This document shows, piece by piece, positions 1 to 8,436 of a stretch of 64,000 nt of DNA. Each line of letters begins with the position of its first letter. Positions within the stretch are counted from its first letter, which is position 1. The position numbers and the translations under genes are program-made. Under the pieces are notes generated by a model, which was not told the origin of the DNA, did no database searches, and worked only from the letters and a program-made list of their open reading frames with translations. Origin of the DNA: Clostridium beijerinckii (lineage in GTDB: Bacteria; Bacillota; Clostridia; Clostridiales; Clostridiaceae); contig CP029329.1 in NCBI GenBank assembly GCA_003129525.1, positions 337,001-401,000 on the forward strand, read 5' to 3'.

Positions 1-758
1 TTTACTAAAGCTTCAGTCTTTGCTTGTTTTTCATTACCTTCTTTTACAACAACTATGTTTGCATAAGGTTTAGCAGCTTCTGAGTTTTTATCTTCAATTG
101 CAAGTGCATCTTTTGTTGGATCAAATTTAGCTTCTATTGCATAGTTACCATTTATTACAGCTGCATCAACATCATCTATTGCTCTTGGAACCGCTGCTGC
201 TTCTAATTCAGTAAACTGTAAGTTCTTTTTATTTTCTGTTATATCCTTTGGTGTAACTAATTCACCATCTTTAACTTTAATTATTCCCTTACCTGCTAAT
301 AGTTTTAATGCTCTAGCTTCATTTGTTGCATCGTTAGGAATCGCAATTGTAGTACCATCTTTAAGTTCATCTAAACTCTTGATTTTATTGGAAAATAATC
401 CCATTGGTTCTAAGTGAATAGCTCCTACTGAAACTAGTTTAAATCCTTTTGATTCATTTTGATCCTTTAAATAAGGCGCATGTTGAAAAAAGTTTGCATC
501 TAATGACCCTTCTGATACTGCAGTATTTGGTTGAACATAATCATTAAATTCAGTTATTTCTACTGTATATCCTTCTTTTTCAAGTAAAGGCTTAGCTATT
601 TCTACTATTTCTTTATGTGGTTTTGGTGTTACTCCAATCTTTATTATCTTATCATTTTTAGAATCTGTACTTCCTGTATTAGTTGAACCCCCACAACCTG
701 CTAATCCTACTGCCAATACTCCTGCTAAAACTACTGATAAAATTGATTTCTTTTTCAT
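1..758 (-). CDS. metQ: Methionine ABC transporter substrate-binding lipoprotein, partial (MetQ/NlpA family)
   Basis: This is the extracellular methionine-binding lipoprotein of the MetNIQ importer. The gene runs off the left edge, so about 252 codons are visible and roughly the last 20 are missing. The start is an ATG at 758 behind a GGGGG-rich ribosome site. The N-terminus (MKKKSILSVVLAG, then VGLAGCGG) is a signal peptide with a clear lipobox, LAGC, placing the lipidated cysteine at residue 22. A Ser/Thr/Gly linker follows. Only 11 bp separate it from metI, so it is the third gene of a metN-metI-metQ operon. The family also includes binding proteins for D-methionine and related amino acids; the SAM-I riboswitch ahead of the operon favours methionine. 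Confidence 0.93.
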   Translation of the reverse strand, partial: MKKKSILSVVLAGVLAVGLAGCGGSTNTGSTDSKNDKIIKIGVTPKPHKEIVEIAKPLLEKEGYTVEITEFNDYVQPNTAVSEGSLDANFFQHAPYLKDQNESKGFKLVSVGAIHLEPMGLFSNKIKSLDELKDGTTIAIPNDATNEARALKLLAGKGIIKVKDGELVTPKDITENKKNLQFTELEAAAVPRAIDDVDAAVINGNYAIEAKFDPTKDALAIEDKNSEAAKPYANIVVVKEGNEKQAKTEALV

Positions 759-769
759 TTTGTTTCCCC

Positions 770-1408
770 CTATTTTGATAATTTATTATACAAATAATTC
801 CCAATAAGTTGTAATACTTGAACTAATATAAATAAAATAATACATGTTACTATCATTACATCTGTTTGGTATCTTTGATATCCATAACTTATTGCTACTT
901 GGCCAAGTCCTCCGCCTCCAATTGTGCCCGCCATTGCTGAATATCCAACAATGCTTATAATTGTAAGAGTTATTCCTGACATTATTGAAGGAATTGCTTC
1001 TTTAAGCATAACCTTAAATATAATTTGAGTGTTTGATGCTCCAAAAGATTTTGCTGCTTCAATAACACCTTTATCAACTTCTCTTAATGATGATTCTATA
1101 ACTCTTGCAACAAAAGGTGCTGCTGCAATTGTAAGCGGAACAATAACCGCTTCTGTACCTATAGATTTACCAACTATTAATCTAGTTAAAGGTATAACTA
1201 CCACCATTAATATAAGAACTGGAAAGCTTCTTAATGTATTGACTATTAAATCTAAAATATTGTAAATAATTTTATTTGGCTTTAATCCATCATTAGCAGT
1301 AATTGTTAATATAATTGCAGGTATAAATCCTAAAATAACTGCAAAAATAGTTGATACAAATACCATTTCTAACGTTTCTATTAAAGCTTTTCCTATTATT
1401 TCACTCAT
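770..1408 (-). CDS. metI: Methionine ABC transporter permease MetI
   Basis: This is the membrane permease of the methionine importer. The 212-residue protein has about five hydrophobic segments, beginning around residues 10-35 and 55-78. A typical EAA coupling loop (EAAKSFGASNTQIIFK, about residues 117-132) docks onto the MetN ATPase. The length fits the MetI family (about 215-220). Its ATG overlaps the metN stop codon by one base (TAATG), which points to translational coupling. It is followed 11 bp later by metQ. Identity as a methionine permease rests on the fold, the MetN partner with its C-terminal sensor domain, and the upstream SAM riboswitch. Confidence 0.95.
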   Translation of the reverse strand: MSEIIGKALIETLEMVFVSTIFAVILGFIPAIILTITANDGLKPNKIIYNILDLIVNTLRSFPVLILMVVVIPLTRLIVGKSIGTEAVIVPLTIAAAPFVARVIESSLREVDKGVIEAAKSFGASNTQIIFKVMLKEAIPSIMSGITLTIISIVGYSAMAGTIGGGGLGQVAISYGYQRYQTDVMIVTCIILFILVQVLQLIGNYLYNKLSK

Positions 1409-2373
1409 TATTCAATCACCTCCAATAGAATATCTTTATTTTCAAGGTATTTCATAACCTTATCTTTATCTTCTTCTTTTATATTTATTACAAGGCCTCC
1501 CAATACGTCATCCCTAAACTTTTCAAGTTTACCCCAAACTATTGAAAAATCTATTTCTAGTTCTCTAGCCATTTTAGTTATAAGTGCATTTTCTGAAGAA
1601 TTGCTTGGGAAAAATAATTTAATATTAACTCCATCATCCGGTAAAATTTCATCATCTTCTTCACCTAAGAATTTCTTTAATGACTTTCCTGGTTTTAAAA
1701 ATAAATCTTCGGCTTTTCCTTCTGCTTTTATTTCTCCTCCGTCTAATAAAGCAACTCTCTCACAGACTTCTTTTATAACTTCCATTTGATGAGTAACCAT
1801 TACTATCGTTATACCTAATTCCTTATTAATTTTAGAAAGTAAGGCTAAAATATCTTTTGTAATTTTAGGATCCAATGCTGATGTTGCTTCATCACAAAGT
1901 AATATCTTTGGATCTAATGAAAGGGCTCTTGCTATTGCTACTCTTTGCTTCTGCCCACCACTAAGTTCCGATGGTTTACTAAATCTTTTGTCTTCTAAAC
2001 CAACTAGCTTTAGTAAATCTAATACCTTATCTTTTATTTCACTCTTATTGTAGCCCCATACCTCAAGAGGAAGAGCAATATTATCAAAAACATTTTTTCT
2101 TTGCATGAGATTAAAGTTTTGAAAAATCATTCCTAAATCTTTTCTAAATTCTCTAAGGTTCATACCTGTTAATGACGAAACTTCTTTCCCCATTACATTA
2201 ATAGATCCTCCATTATACGATTCAAGCCCATTTATACATCTAAGTAATGTAGATTTTCCTGCTCCACTATGTCCTATTATTCCATAAATTTCGCCTTCTT
2301 TAATACTTATTGATACATCTTTTATAACTTGTGTTTCCCCAAAACTTTTAATTACATTTTTAATTTCTATCAA
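1408..2373 (-). CDS. metN: Methionine ABC transporter ATP-binding protein MetN
   Basis: This ATPase powers methionine import with MetI and MetQ. Visible motifs are Walker A GHSGAGKST (residues 34-42), signature LSGGQKQR (about 138-145), Walker B ILLCDEATSALD (about 157-168) and the switch histidine in VTHQ. The last ~75 residues form the NIL/ACT-like domain that binds methionine and inhibits the transporter when internal methionine is high. The start is a TTG at 2371-2373, nine bases after GAGGAGG; an ATG at 2378-2380 lies nearer the ribosome site but is out of frame and stops after six codons. First gene of metNIQ, immediately downstream of a SAM-I riboswitch. Confidence 0.96.
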   Translation of the reverse strand: MIEIKNVIKSFGETQVIKDVSISIKEGEIYGIIGHSGAGKSTLLRCINGLESYNGGSINVMGKEVSSLTGMNLREFRKDLGMIFQNFNLMQRKNVFDNIALPLEVWGYNKSEIKDKVLDLLKLVGLEDKRFSKPSELSGGQKQRVAIARALSLDPKILLCDEATSALDPKITKDILALLSKINKELGITIVMVTHQMEVIKEVCERVALLDGGEIKAEGKAEDLFLKPGKSLKKFLGEEDDEILPDDGVNIKLFFPSNSSENALITKMARELEIDFSIVWGKLEKFRDDVLGGLVINIKEEDKDKVMKYLENKDILLEVIE

Positions 2374-2416
2374 AACACATTTCCTCCTCTGATTTTGTTT
2401 TTCTTAGTTTTCGGAT

Positions 2417-2454
2417 AACAAAAACAAAAGCGCCAGAGAATAAATCTCTAGCGC
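2417..2454 (-). terminator. Riboswitch-controlled intrinsic terminator before metN
   Basis: On the minus strand, GCGCTAGAGA pairs with TCTCTGGCGC around a short loop (2430-2454) and is followed by CTTTTGTTTTTG. It lies between the SAM-I aptamer and metN, so it is the expression platform. High SAM should allow this terminator to form and stop metNIQ transcription. Confidence 0.88.
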
Positions 2455-2472
2455 ATAAAACACCATGCAAAT

Positions 2473-2600
2473 TTATCCTCTCATCTATCAGCTAAAAAAG
2501 CTGCTGGAATTAGCACCATAAAAACATTGATAAAAGAATCAACATTTCGGTTGCCGGGTTTCACAGGGCCAGTCCCTCCACCACTCTTGATAAGATATCC
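2473..2600 (-). promoter_or_regulatory. SAM-I (S-box) riboswitch aptamer
   Basis: Read on the minus strand, the segment contains the S-box hallmarks in order: CTTATCAAGAGTGGTGGAGG, GACTGGCCC, GAAACCCGGCAACC, ATGGTGCTAATTCCAGCAG and GATAGATGAGAGGA. The 5' CTTATC pairs with the 3' GATAGATGAG region to close helix P1. These are the conserved core and kink-turn elements of the SAM-I class, which binds S-adenosylmethionine. It sits directly before the metN terminator. The remaining ~290 bases between here and the next gene's end (2601-2889) show only AT-rich sequence that should hold the promoter. Confidence 0.96.
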
Positions 2601-2889
2601 GATTATTTAATTTAGTTTCTGACATGATTATATAAGCATTTTTTTTATTTGTCAATATCTAAAAAATAATCATAAAGTTCTTTTAATCCTTAGTATTGTC
2701 ATCAGATTAGTTTTATTATATATACTTATTGATAATATTGCAAGTATTTTTATTAATTATTATCATTATAACAATTAACTTTAAGTTTAATTCACAGAAA
2801 CATTATTTTATTCTGAAAACTTCATCTCAAAATTCTTAGTTTTAAAGGTTTAGAGCACTACTATTTATCATAAAAACTTAATTTCACAG

Positions 2890-2919
2890 AAAAAGAGATG
2901 CTATTATATAACACCTCTT
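2890..2919 (-). terminator. Probable terminator of the 5'-nucleotidase gene
   Basis: On the minus strand AAGAGGTG pairs imperfectly with CATCTCTT (one mismatch) and is followed by TTTTTC. It lies about 25 bp after the stop of the large nucleotidase gene. The stem is weak. Confidence 0.5.
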
Positions 2920-2945
2920 AATCATAAAATACAATATTTCTATTT

Positions 2946-5900
2946 TTAAGCTACCCATTCTCCATTTGAATCTAATGTGTAACCATCAGCTGTAGTAGTA
3001 TTAGAAGCCATTGAACCATCTGAATTTAAGTAGTACCATTTGTCATTAGTCTTTACCCAGCCAATAGACATATAGCCACTTTCATTTAGATGATACCATG
3101 TATTCCCTTGTTTATTCCAACCTGTTTGCATAACTCCATTAGATGGTGATAAATAAACCCAACCAGCATTATCTTTTTGCCATCCTGTCTTTGGATCACC
3201 AGTTGCATTTACTAAATACCAACTATCAGATACTTTTGCCCAACCTTGAGTCACTGTTTCTGTTGGAGCCATTGGTACTGTAGCTGCATAGTAAGTTGCA
3301 TTAGCTTGAGTTGGAAGCGTTATAGCATCTGTTCCTATTGTAACTCCTTCAGTTAATTGAATGTACTTACCTAGTAGAGGTACAAACTTATAAACTGCTT
3401 TTACTTTTCCTTGAGTAGATGATACAGGTATTGTTGTTGCAGCACTATCTTTTTCTGATGTTACAACTGCACCTACATACTTTCCTTCTTTGCTTATTGC
3501 AGTTAAAGAAAGTTTATTTCCATCTACGTTAGTTAATTGTTTTGGTGTTTCAGCAGTTACACCTACACCAACTATTGTACTTAAAGTATCTATTACTTTT
3601 TTAGTAACAATTTCAGCATTAGATGCTTTTTCTTGTGTCTTGTCTGTTTTTGAAATATTATTTTTGTGCTTGTTACTACTTGAACTACTAGATCCTGTAT
3701 TATCTACTACAACTTCTTTAGTAGATAATCTCCAGTTATTTGAACATACTGGATTTATTATCTTAGCATCTTTAATATATGAAATCATCAAGTTTCTAAT
3801 TTGTCCATCATCACCAAGAGCTTTAGCAGAACTATAAGTAACTATACTTGGATCTGTGTTACTTAATCCAGCTTCTTTCATAAAGCCGCCTCCGCCATTA
3901 TATCTGTAATCATTAATGGCAACAGTGAATACATCTGTATTATTGATTAAATTTCCATTGTATTTCAAATTAACTATTCTGCTTCCAACAGGTTTTGTTA
4001 AATCGATATCGTAAGATGCACCATATAATTGATCTAAATTATAATCTGGAATATTTAATTGAGCATCTTTTTCAATTTTGTCTGTTTCATTTGAAACTTG
4101 TTTATAATATCTTACAGAATATTCCAACCACCTTTTAACTTGTTCTCCAGTCATCTTTACTCCATAAAGATAATTTTCAAATACATAAGTTCCCATAATG
4201 TCCTTATTGGTTACATTTCCACTTGGTATATTAGCAGTTGTACTTAATGGTGCTGCTATTGAAAGTTGTGCATTAGCATATTGAGCTTGCACTTTATTTA
4301 TTAATTCCATTATAGCAGTTGCAGATGTAATTTGGTCTTTACCTGGAAATGCATCTGTTGCTTGTCCTATTTGTGTACCTGTATATTGTAGTGTTGCATC
4401 TTTATAAGGTTTCATTATTGAAATAATATTTTGATCTTCTGCTATAGTTTTATCCATTGCAACATTTTTTATATTTACAGCTTTAACTGCATTGTTGCTA
4501 TCTAAATTTATATCTATTTGTGATATAAAACTTGCGCCTTTATTTGGCTCAAGTACTGGTACAATTTTTCCATCTGGATTTTTTAAAGTAAGATCATTTA
4601 TAGTTGAATGAGCATGTCCTGCAATTATTGCATCTATTCCTGAAACTTTAGTAGCAAGTGCTTTAATTTGGTTTTCTGGAATAACATCACTAGCTCCTTC
4701 TTCTCCACTATGAGCAGCTACAATTACAACATCTGCTCCAGCTTTTTTCACAATAGGAACCCATTTTGTAGCTTCATCAACAATATCATTAAAATGAAGT
4801 CCTTTATAATGTTCTGGATTTTCCCAACTAGGAATGCATTTATTTGTAAGTCCTACTATTCCAACCTTTACAATCTTTCCATTTGCATTTAAATCTTTAA
4901 TATAATAAGGTTCTACGAAATTACTATTATCAGTATTATAAGCATTAGCTGCTAAAACTTTAATTCCTTGATCTTTATAATCATTTTTTACTCTATTTAA
5001 AGTATCAAGGCCAAAATTAAATTCATGATTACCTAAAGTCCATGTATCGTATTTCATTGCTCCCATTACTTTTGCCATTGGATAAACAGAAGTTTTGTCT
5101 TTCATATTGTAATAGTAAACAAGAGGAGTACCTTGCATTGTATCTCCATTGTCTATTAACATTACATTAGGATTAGAAGCTCTTAAATTGTTTACATAAG
5201 TTGAAACTTTTGCTAATCCTCCCTTTCCAGTAGTACTATTTGTACCATAGTCCCAATCGAAAGCAGCTCCATGAACATCTGATGTTGCTACTATTGATAT
5301 TGTAGAGTTTGAATCTTCACTAGGATTAACTACATCAGATGCATCTCTTACAATTAATTGAACATTGTTAAATTTACTTACCATAGCTGTAACATCTTTT
5401 ACATCATTAACTTTTAATGCAGTTACAGTTGGCATTTTATAAATAATAGATGTTCCTGTTGAATCTTTTATAGCTGGAGATTCGTCTAAACTTGTAAATG
5501 TAACTTTTTTAAGTTTAATTAATATTCCTTGTAAGTCATCATTTATATCTTTTATAGTAACTACTTTAGGTGTGATTGTATTATTTTGGCTTGATACTGA
5601 AACGTTTGATGTCGCAGCAAGTGTTATTTCTATTAATCCATTATATACTGATAATGGTCCTGTTACTGTAATCTTATCTCCCTTAGTAACAGTAGATCCA
5701 CATGCATTATATAAAACTATGCCTGCTGTTGGATTAGTAGGATCATCTTGTAAAAATACAGTTTTTCCACTTACTCCACTAACAAAGCCTTCTATTGTTG
5801 CTGAAGCTTTACTTGCTGCTGCTGCTTTTGCTTCTTTAATTGTCATTGTTGGCGCTGAAGTTTTACTTAGATTCACTAATCTTTTATCCATAGTTACATT

Positions 5901-7517
5901 TATTTTTTTATTAGCTGTAACATCTGCAAGTAAAGCATCTCTTACAAGAGTGTGAGTATCATAATAAGTATCTGCAATTGGTTTGTCTAAAAATCTTGTA
6001 AAAGCATCTCCTCCAGTAGCAAGGAAATCTGGTGCTGCTACTGTTAACATATCGTCACTCTTTATAGGTGTTCCATCACTTTCTCTAACCATACTTACAA
6101 CTCTTTCTCCATCTGTAACCGCTTCCTTATAAGGCGTTTTAGAGGAATCATAAGCAATCTTTACTCCTGAGATTTGAAGTCCTTTTCCACCATCTACTAT
6201 TCCTTGTTCGATAATAGTCTTTAATTGAGCACCAGTCATTTTAACTGTAGTAACAGTATTATCAAATGGCATTATAGAAAAAATTGTACCAACAGTTATA
6301 TCTCCAGCTGGAGTGTCTATTCTTATTCCACCGTTATTTACAATACCCACATCAGCCTTAACATTATTTCTAACTACATCTGACATCCAATTCCCAAGCT
6401 GTGATTCTCCATAAGGTGAAGCAGTTTGAGTTCTTGTATAAGCTACTTCATCATATCCAATTTTCTCATTAAAAGTTGGCGCTAATGCGCTATAAGCTCT
6501 AGCTACAAGGTCTTTGCATTCTTTATCTACAGATGTATCCGCTGTAACTTGAGGAAGACCATTCCAATTTTTACCTTGTTGTGAAAATCCAATTATTTTT
6601 TTATTTTCGTCTAGTGAAATTTTTAAATCCATAAACCCTTTACCTGAAGAATATGCAGTTAATGTAGGTATATTATTATCATCTTTGTCTTGTAATACTA
6701 CATCATCATTTGAATGAGTGTGTCCACCGAAGACTGCATCTACTCCATGTAAATTACTAACAATATTCTTTAATGATTCCTTTCCATCATGTACAACTGA
6801 TAATACAACATCTGCTTCATTATTATCTCTAATTTCTTTTGCACATTTATTAATTTCAGTTGCAGGATCAGTAACTGTATAATCTTTCATATTAGCTGGT
6901 AAAACTATAGTAGCTACATCCTTTAGTATAGCTCCTATAACAGCTATTTTTACGCCACCTTTTTCTACTATCTTGTAGGGTTTATATAGTGGTTTATTTG
7001 TTGACTTGTCATATAAATTAGAACAAACTATTTCATAACCTGCACCCTTCATTGTTTCGTTATTTATTGTATTAAGACCCCAATCAAATTCATGATTTCC
7101 TAGTGTTGTTACTTCCATTCCCATTTTTGATAATACTTGTTGAACTGGAACTCCGTGTAACATATTTGATACTGGTGTCCCTTGATATAAATCTCCACCA
7201 CCAATTACAAGAGTATTACCTGGATTTTCATCATTAACATCTTCAACAGCCTTTGCTAGTGCTGCTCCAACATGATAAGTATTACTAGTATCTAAAAGTT
7301 GACCATGAAAATCTGTAATCTCTACTATATCCAAAGTAACTGCTGCTCCTGTTGTAACAGTAACTGCTGAACCAGTTGTAACATTTACTGAGGAATTACT
7401 AATACTAATTGTATCTGCCTTGGCTATTTTAATTTGGCCGAACATAACAAAATTAGATAGCATAAATGTGAATACTAATAAAGCACTCAATATTTTTTTG
7501 TTTTTTTGTTTAAGCAT
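2946..7517 (-). CDS. Secreted double-domain 5'-nucleotidase / cyclic-nucleotide phosphodiesterase with cell-wall-binding repeats
   Basis: This is a 1523-residue surface enzyme expected to release phosphate and nucleosides from extracellular nucleotides. A signal peptide covers residues 1-35 (ending AKA-DT). Module one has metallophosphoesterase motifs DFHG (69-72), GNHEFDWG (140-147) and GGHTHSND (264-271), followed by a 5'-nucleotidase C-terminal domain. An OB-fold-like segment of the YhcR type follows. Module two repeats the pattern (TSDVHG, GDTMQGTP, GNHEFNFGLDT, AGHAHS) with a second nucleotidase C-domain. A Ser-rich linker and a small domain lead to about four W/Y-G repeats (GWAKVSDSWYLVN type, last ~100 residues) that bind choline or teichoic acid-like wall polymers. 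The arrangement resembles B. subtilis YfkN, but here anchoring is by wall repeats. AGGGAGGG precedes the ATG. Confidence 0.9.
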   Translation of the reverse strand: MLKQKNKKILSALLVFTFMLSNFVMFGQIKIAKADTISISNSSVNVTTGSAVTVTTGAAVTLDIVEITDFHGQLLDTSNTYHVGAALAKAVEDVNDENPGNTLVIGGGDLYQGTPVSNMLHGVPVQQVLSKMGMEVTTLGNHEFDWGLNTINNETMKGAGYEIVCSNLYDKSTNKPLYKPYKIVEKGGVKIAVIGAILKDVATIVLPANMKDYTVTDPATEINKCAKEIRDNNEADVVLSVVHDGKESLKNIVSNLHGVDAVFGGHTHSNDDVVLQDKDDNNIPTLTAYSSGKGFMDLKISLDENKKIIGFSQQGKNWNGLPQVTADTSVDKECKDLVARAYSALAPTFNEKIGYDEVAYTRTQTASPYGESQLGNWMSDVVRNNVKADVGIVNNGGIRIDTPAGDITVGTIFSIMPFDNTVTTVKMTGAQLKTIIEQGIVDGGKGLQISGVKIAYDSSKTPYKEAVTDGERVVSMVRESDGTPIKSDDMLTVAAPDFLATGGDAFTRFLDKPIADTYYDTHTLVRDALLADVTANKKINVTMDKRLVNLSKTSAPTMTIKEAKAAAASKASATIEGFVSGVSGKTVFLQDDPTNPTAGIVLYNACGSTVTKGDKITVTGPLSVYNGLIEITLAATSNVSVSSQNNTITPKVVTIKDINDDLQGILIKLKKVTFTSLDESPAIKDSTGTSIIYKMPTVTALKVNDVKDVTAMVSKFNNVQLIVRDASDVVNPSEDSNSTISIVATSDVHGAAFDWDYGTNSTTGKGGLAKVSTYVNNLRASNPNVMLIDNGDTMQGTPLVYYYNMKDKTSVYPMAKVMGAMKYDTWTLGNHEFNFGLDTLNRVKNDYKDQGIKVLAANAYNTDNSNFVEPYYIKDLNANGKIVKVGIVGLTNKCIPSWENPEHYKGLHFNDIVDEATKWVPIVKKAGADVVIVAAHSGEEGASDVIPENQIKALATKVSGIDAIIAGHAHSTINDLTLKNPDGKIVPVLEPNKGASFISQIDINLDSNNAVKAVNIKNVAMDKTIAEDQNIISIMKPYKDATLQYTGTQIGQATDAFPGKDQITSATAIMELINKVQAQYANAQLSIAAPLSTTANIPSGNVTNKDIMGTYVFENYLYGVKMTGEQVKRWLEYSVRYYKQVSNETDKIEKDAQLNIPDYNLDQLYGASYDIDLTKPVGSRIVNLKYNGNLINNTDVFTVAINDYRYNGGGGFMKEAGLSNTDPSIVTYSSAKALGDDGQIRNLMISYIKDAKIINPVCSNNWRLSTKEVVVDNTGSSSSSSNKHKNNISKTDKTQEKASNAEIVTKKVIDTLSTIVGVGVTAETPKQLTNVDGNKLSLTAISKEGKYVGAVVTSEKDSAATTIPVSSTQGKVKAVYKFVPLLGKYIQLTEGVTIGTDAITLPTQANATYYAATVPMAPTETVTQGWAKVSDSWYLVNATGDPKTGWQKDNAGWVYLSPSNGVMQTGWNKQGNTWYHLNESGYMSIGWVKTNDKWYYLNSDGSMASNTTTADGYTLDSNGEWVA

Positions 7518-7715
7518 AATAATTATTGCCCTCCCTAATTTTATTTATAATTTAAGCAAAAATTTAGTTAATATTTTCCTCCTTTCAAATTTTATGAATA
7601 ACTATACTGTAAAATTTTACATAATATATATATTATACAATTAATTCTATTAATTACAAGTGATTACATAATCGAACATAAATATATATCATGTTAATTT
7701 TTTACTTTAATCCAT

Positions 7716-7764
7716 GAAAAAAAATAGTAAATAACCTTGTTTTTACACAAAGCTATTTACTATC
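7716..7764 (-). terminator. Terminator downstream of smpB
   Basis: A strong hairpin (ATAGTAAATAxxxTTTGTGT paired with ACAAGGTTATTTACTAT) is followed on the minus strand by eight T residues. It is 29 bp after the smpB stop and ends that transcript. No tmRNA gene is present between it and the next gene. Confidence 0.8.
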
Positions 7765-7792
7765 TATTATATTATTTGATTATCCAATTATG

Positions 7793-8263
7793 CTAATATT
7801 TATTTCGTTCTTTAATGGCTCTATCTATATCCCTTTTATGATCTTTTTCTAACATAGAATCTCTCTTATCATAGTTTTTCTTACCTTTACATACTCCAAG
7901 CGCAACTTTAACCTTACCTTCTTTTAAATAAAGTGATAACGGTATTAAAGTATACCCATCTTGAGATACTAAACCATCAAGTCTTTTTATTTGATCTTTA
8001 TGAAGCAGTAATTTTCTTTCTCTTATAGGGTCAACATTAAATATATTGCCTTGTTCATAAGGACTTATATGCATACCTTTTATAAATATTTCTCCATTGG
8101 AAATATCAGCATAGCACTCCTTAAGATTAACTCTGCCTTTTCTTATGGATTTAACTTCTGTTCCAACTAACACTAGTCCAGTTTCCATTGCTTCTTCCAC
8201 AAAATAATCGTGTCTTGCTTTTCTATTTTCTGCTAAGGAATTCTCATTCTTTTTTCTTGCCAT
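7793..8263 (-). CDS. smpB: SsrA-binding protein SmpB
   Basis: SmpB binds tmRNA and brings it to stalled ribosomes for trans-translation. The sequence has the family core: [39 protein letters not shown], the HISPYEQGN strand, and a basic C-terminal tail ending [26 protein letters not shown]. The tail is the part that enters the mRNA channel. I chose the ATG at 8263 (156 residues, MARKK), which has GGGTG six bases upstream, over a GTG nine bases earlier that has no ribosome site. It lies downstream of rnr, the usual Firmicutes order, though ssrA itself is not next to it here. Confidence 0.96.
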   Translation of the reverse strand: MARKKNENSLAENRKARHDYFVEEAMETGLVLVGTEVKSIRKGRVNLKECYADISNGEIFIKGMHISPYEQGNIFNVDPIRERKLLLHKDQIKRLDGLVSQDGYTLIPLSLYLKEGKVKVALGVCKGKKNYDKRDSMLEKDHKRDIDRAIKERNKY

Positions 8264-8284
8264 TTTTATCACCCACTTAATTCA

Positions 8285-8313
8285 GTTAACAGTTAACAAT
8301 TAACAGTTAACAG
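8285..8313. repeat. Short TTAACAG tandem/palindromic repeat
   Basis: Four copies of the unit GTTAACA or its near variant lie head to tail (AGTTAACAGTTAACAATTAA and onward) just upstream of smpB. Each unit contains the palindrome GTTAAC. Function unknown. Confidence 0.6.
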
Positions 8314-8398
8314 TTTATGCTAATAAAATTATATTACACCTATCTTTTTAAATCAACAAATGTGTATTAAATAAAATAATAAACTAAAAATTAAATTT

Positions 8399-8434
8399 AG
8401 GTGGAATATAAATTCCACCTGAAAAGCTTCACTT
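8399..8434 (-). terminator. rnr terminator hairpin, member of a dispersed TATAAA-loop hairpin family
   Basis: AGGTGGAAT and ATTCCACCT form a perfect 9-bp stem around ATAA (8399-8420). On the minus strand it is followed by AAATTTAATTTTTAG, a modest T tract. The flanking bases (GAAAAGCTTCACTT) match those at 20784-20802, so it belongs to a repeated hairpin family. Confidence 0.65.
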
Positions 8435-8436
8435 CA

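Noticed and set aside
5572-5955. A 127-codon plus-strand frame inside the 5'-nucleotidase gene
   Set aside because: It is fully within a well-supported minus-strand gene, lacks a ribosome site and has no recognisable motif.
7518-7792. A tmRNA (ssrA) gene expected next to smpB
   Set aside because: I searched for the GGGG...CGACGG start and the TTCGA...CCACCA end on both strands and found neither. Only a terminator and AT-rich sequence are present.
8285-8313. A CRISPR-like or regulatory array from the TTAACAG repeats
   Set aside because: The unit is only about 7 bases without spacers, so it is a simple short tandem repeat.
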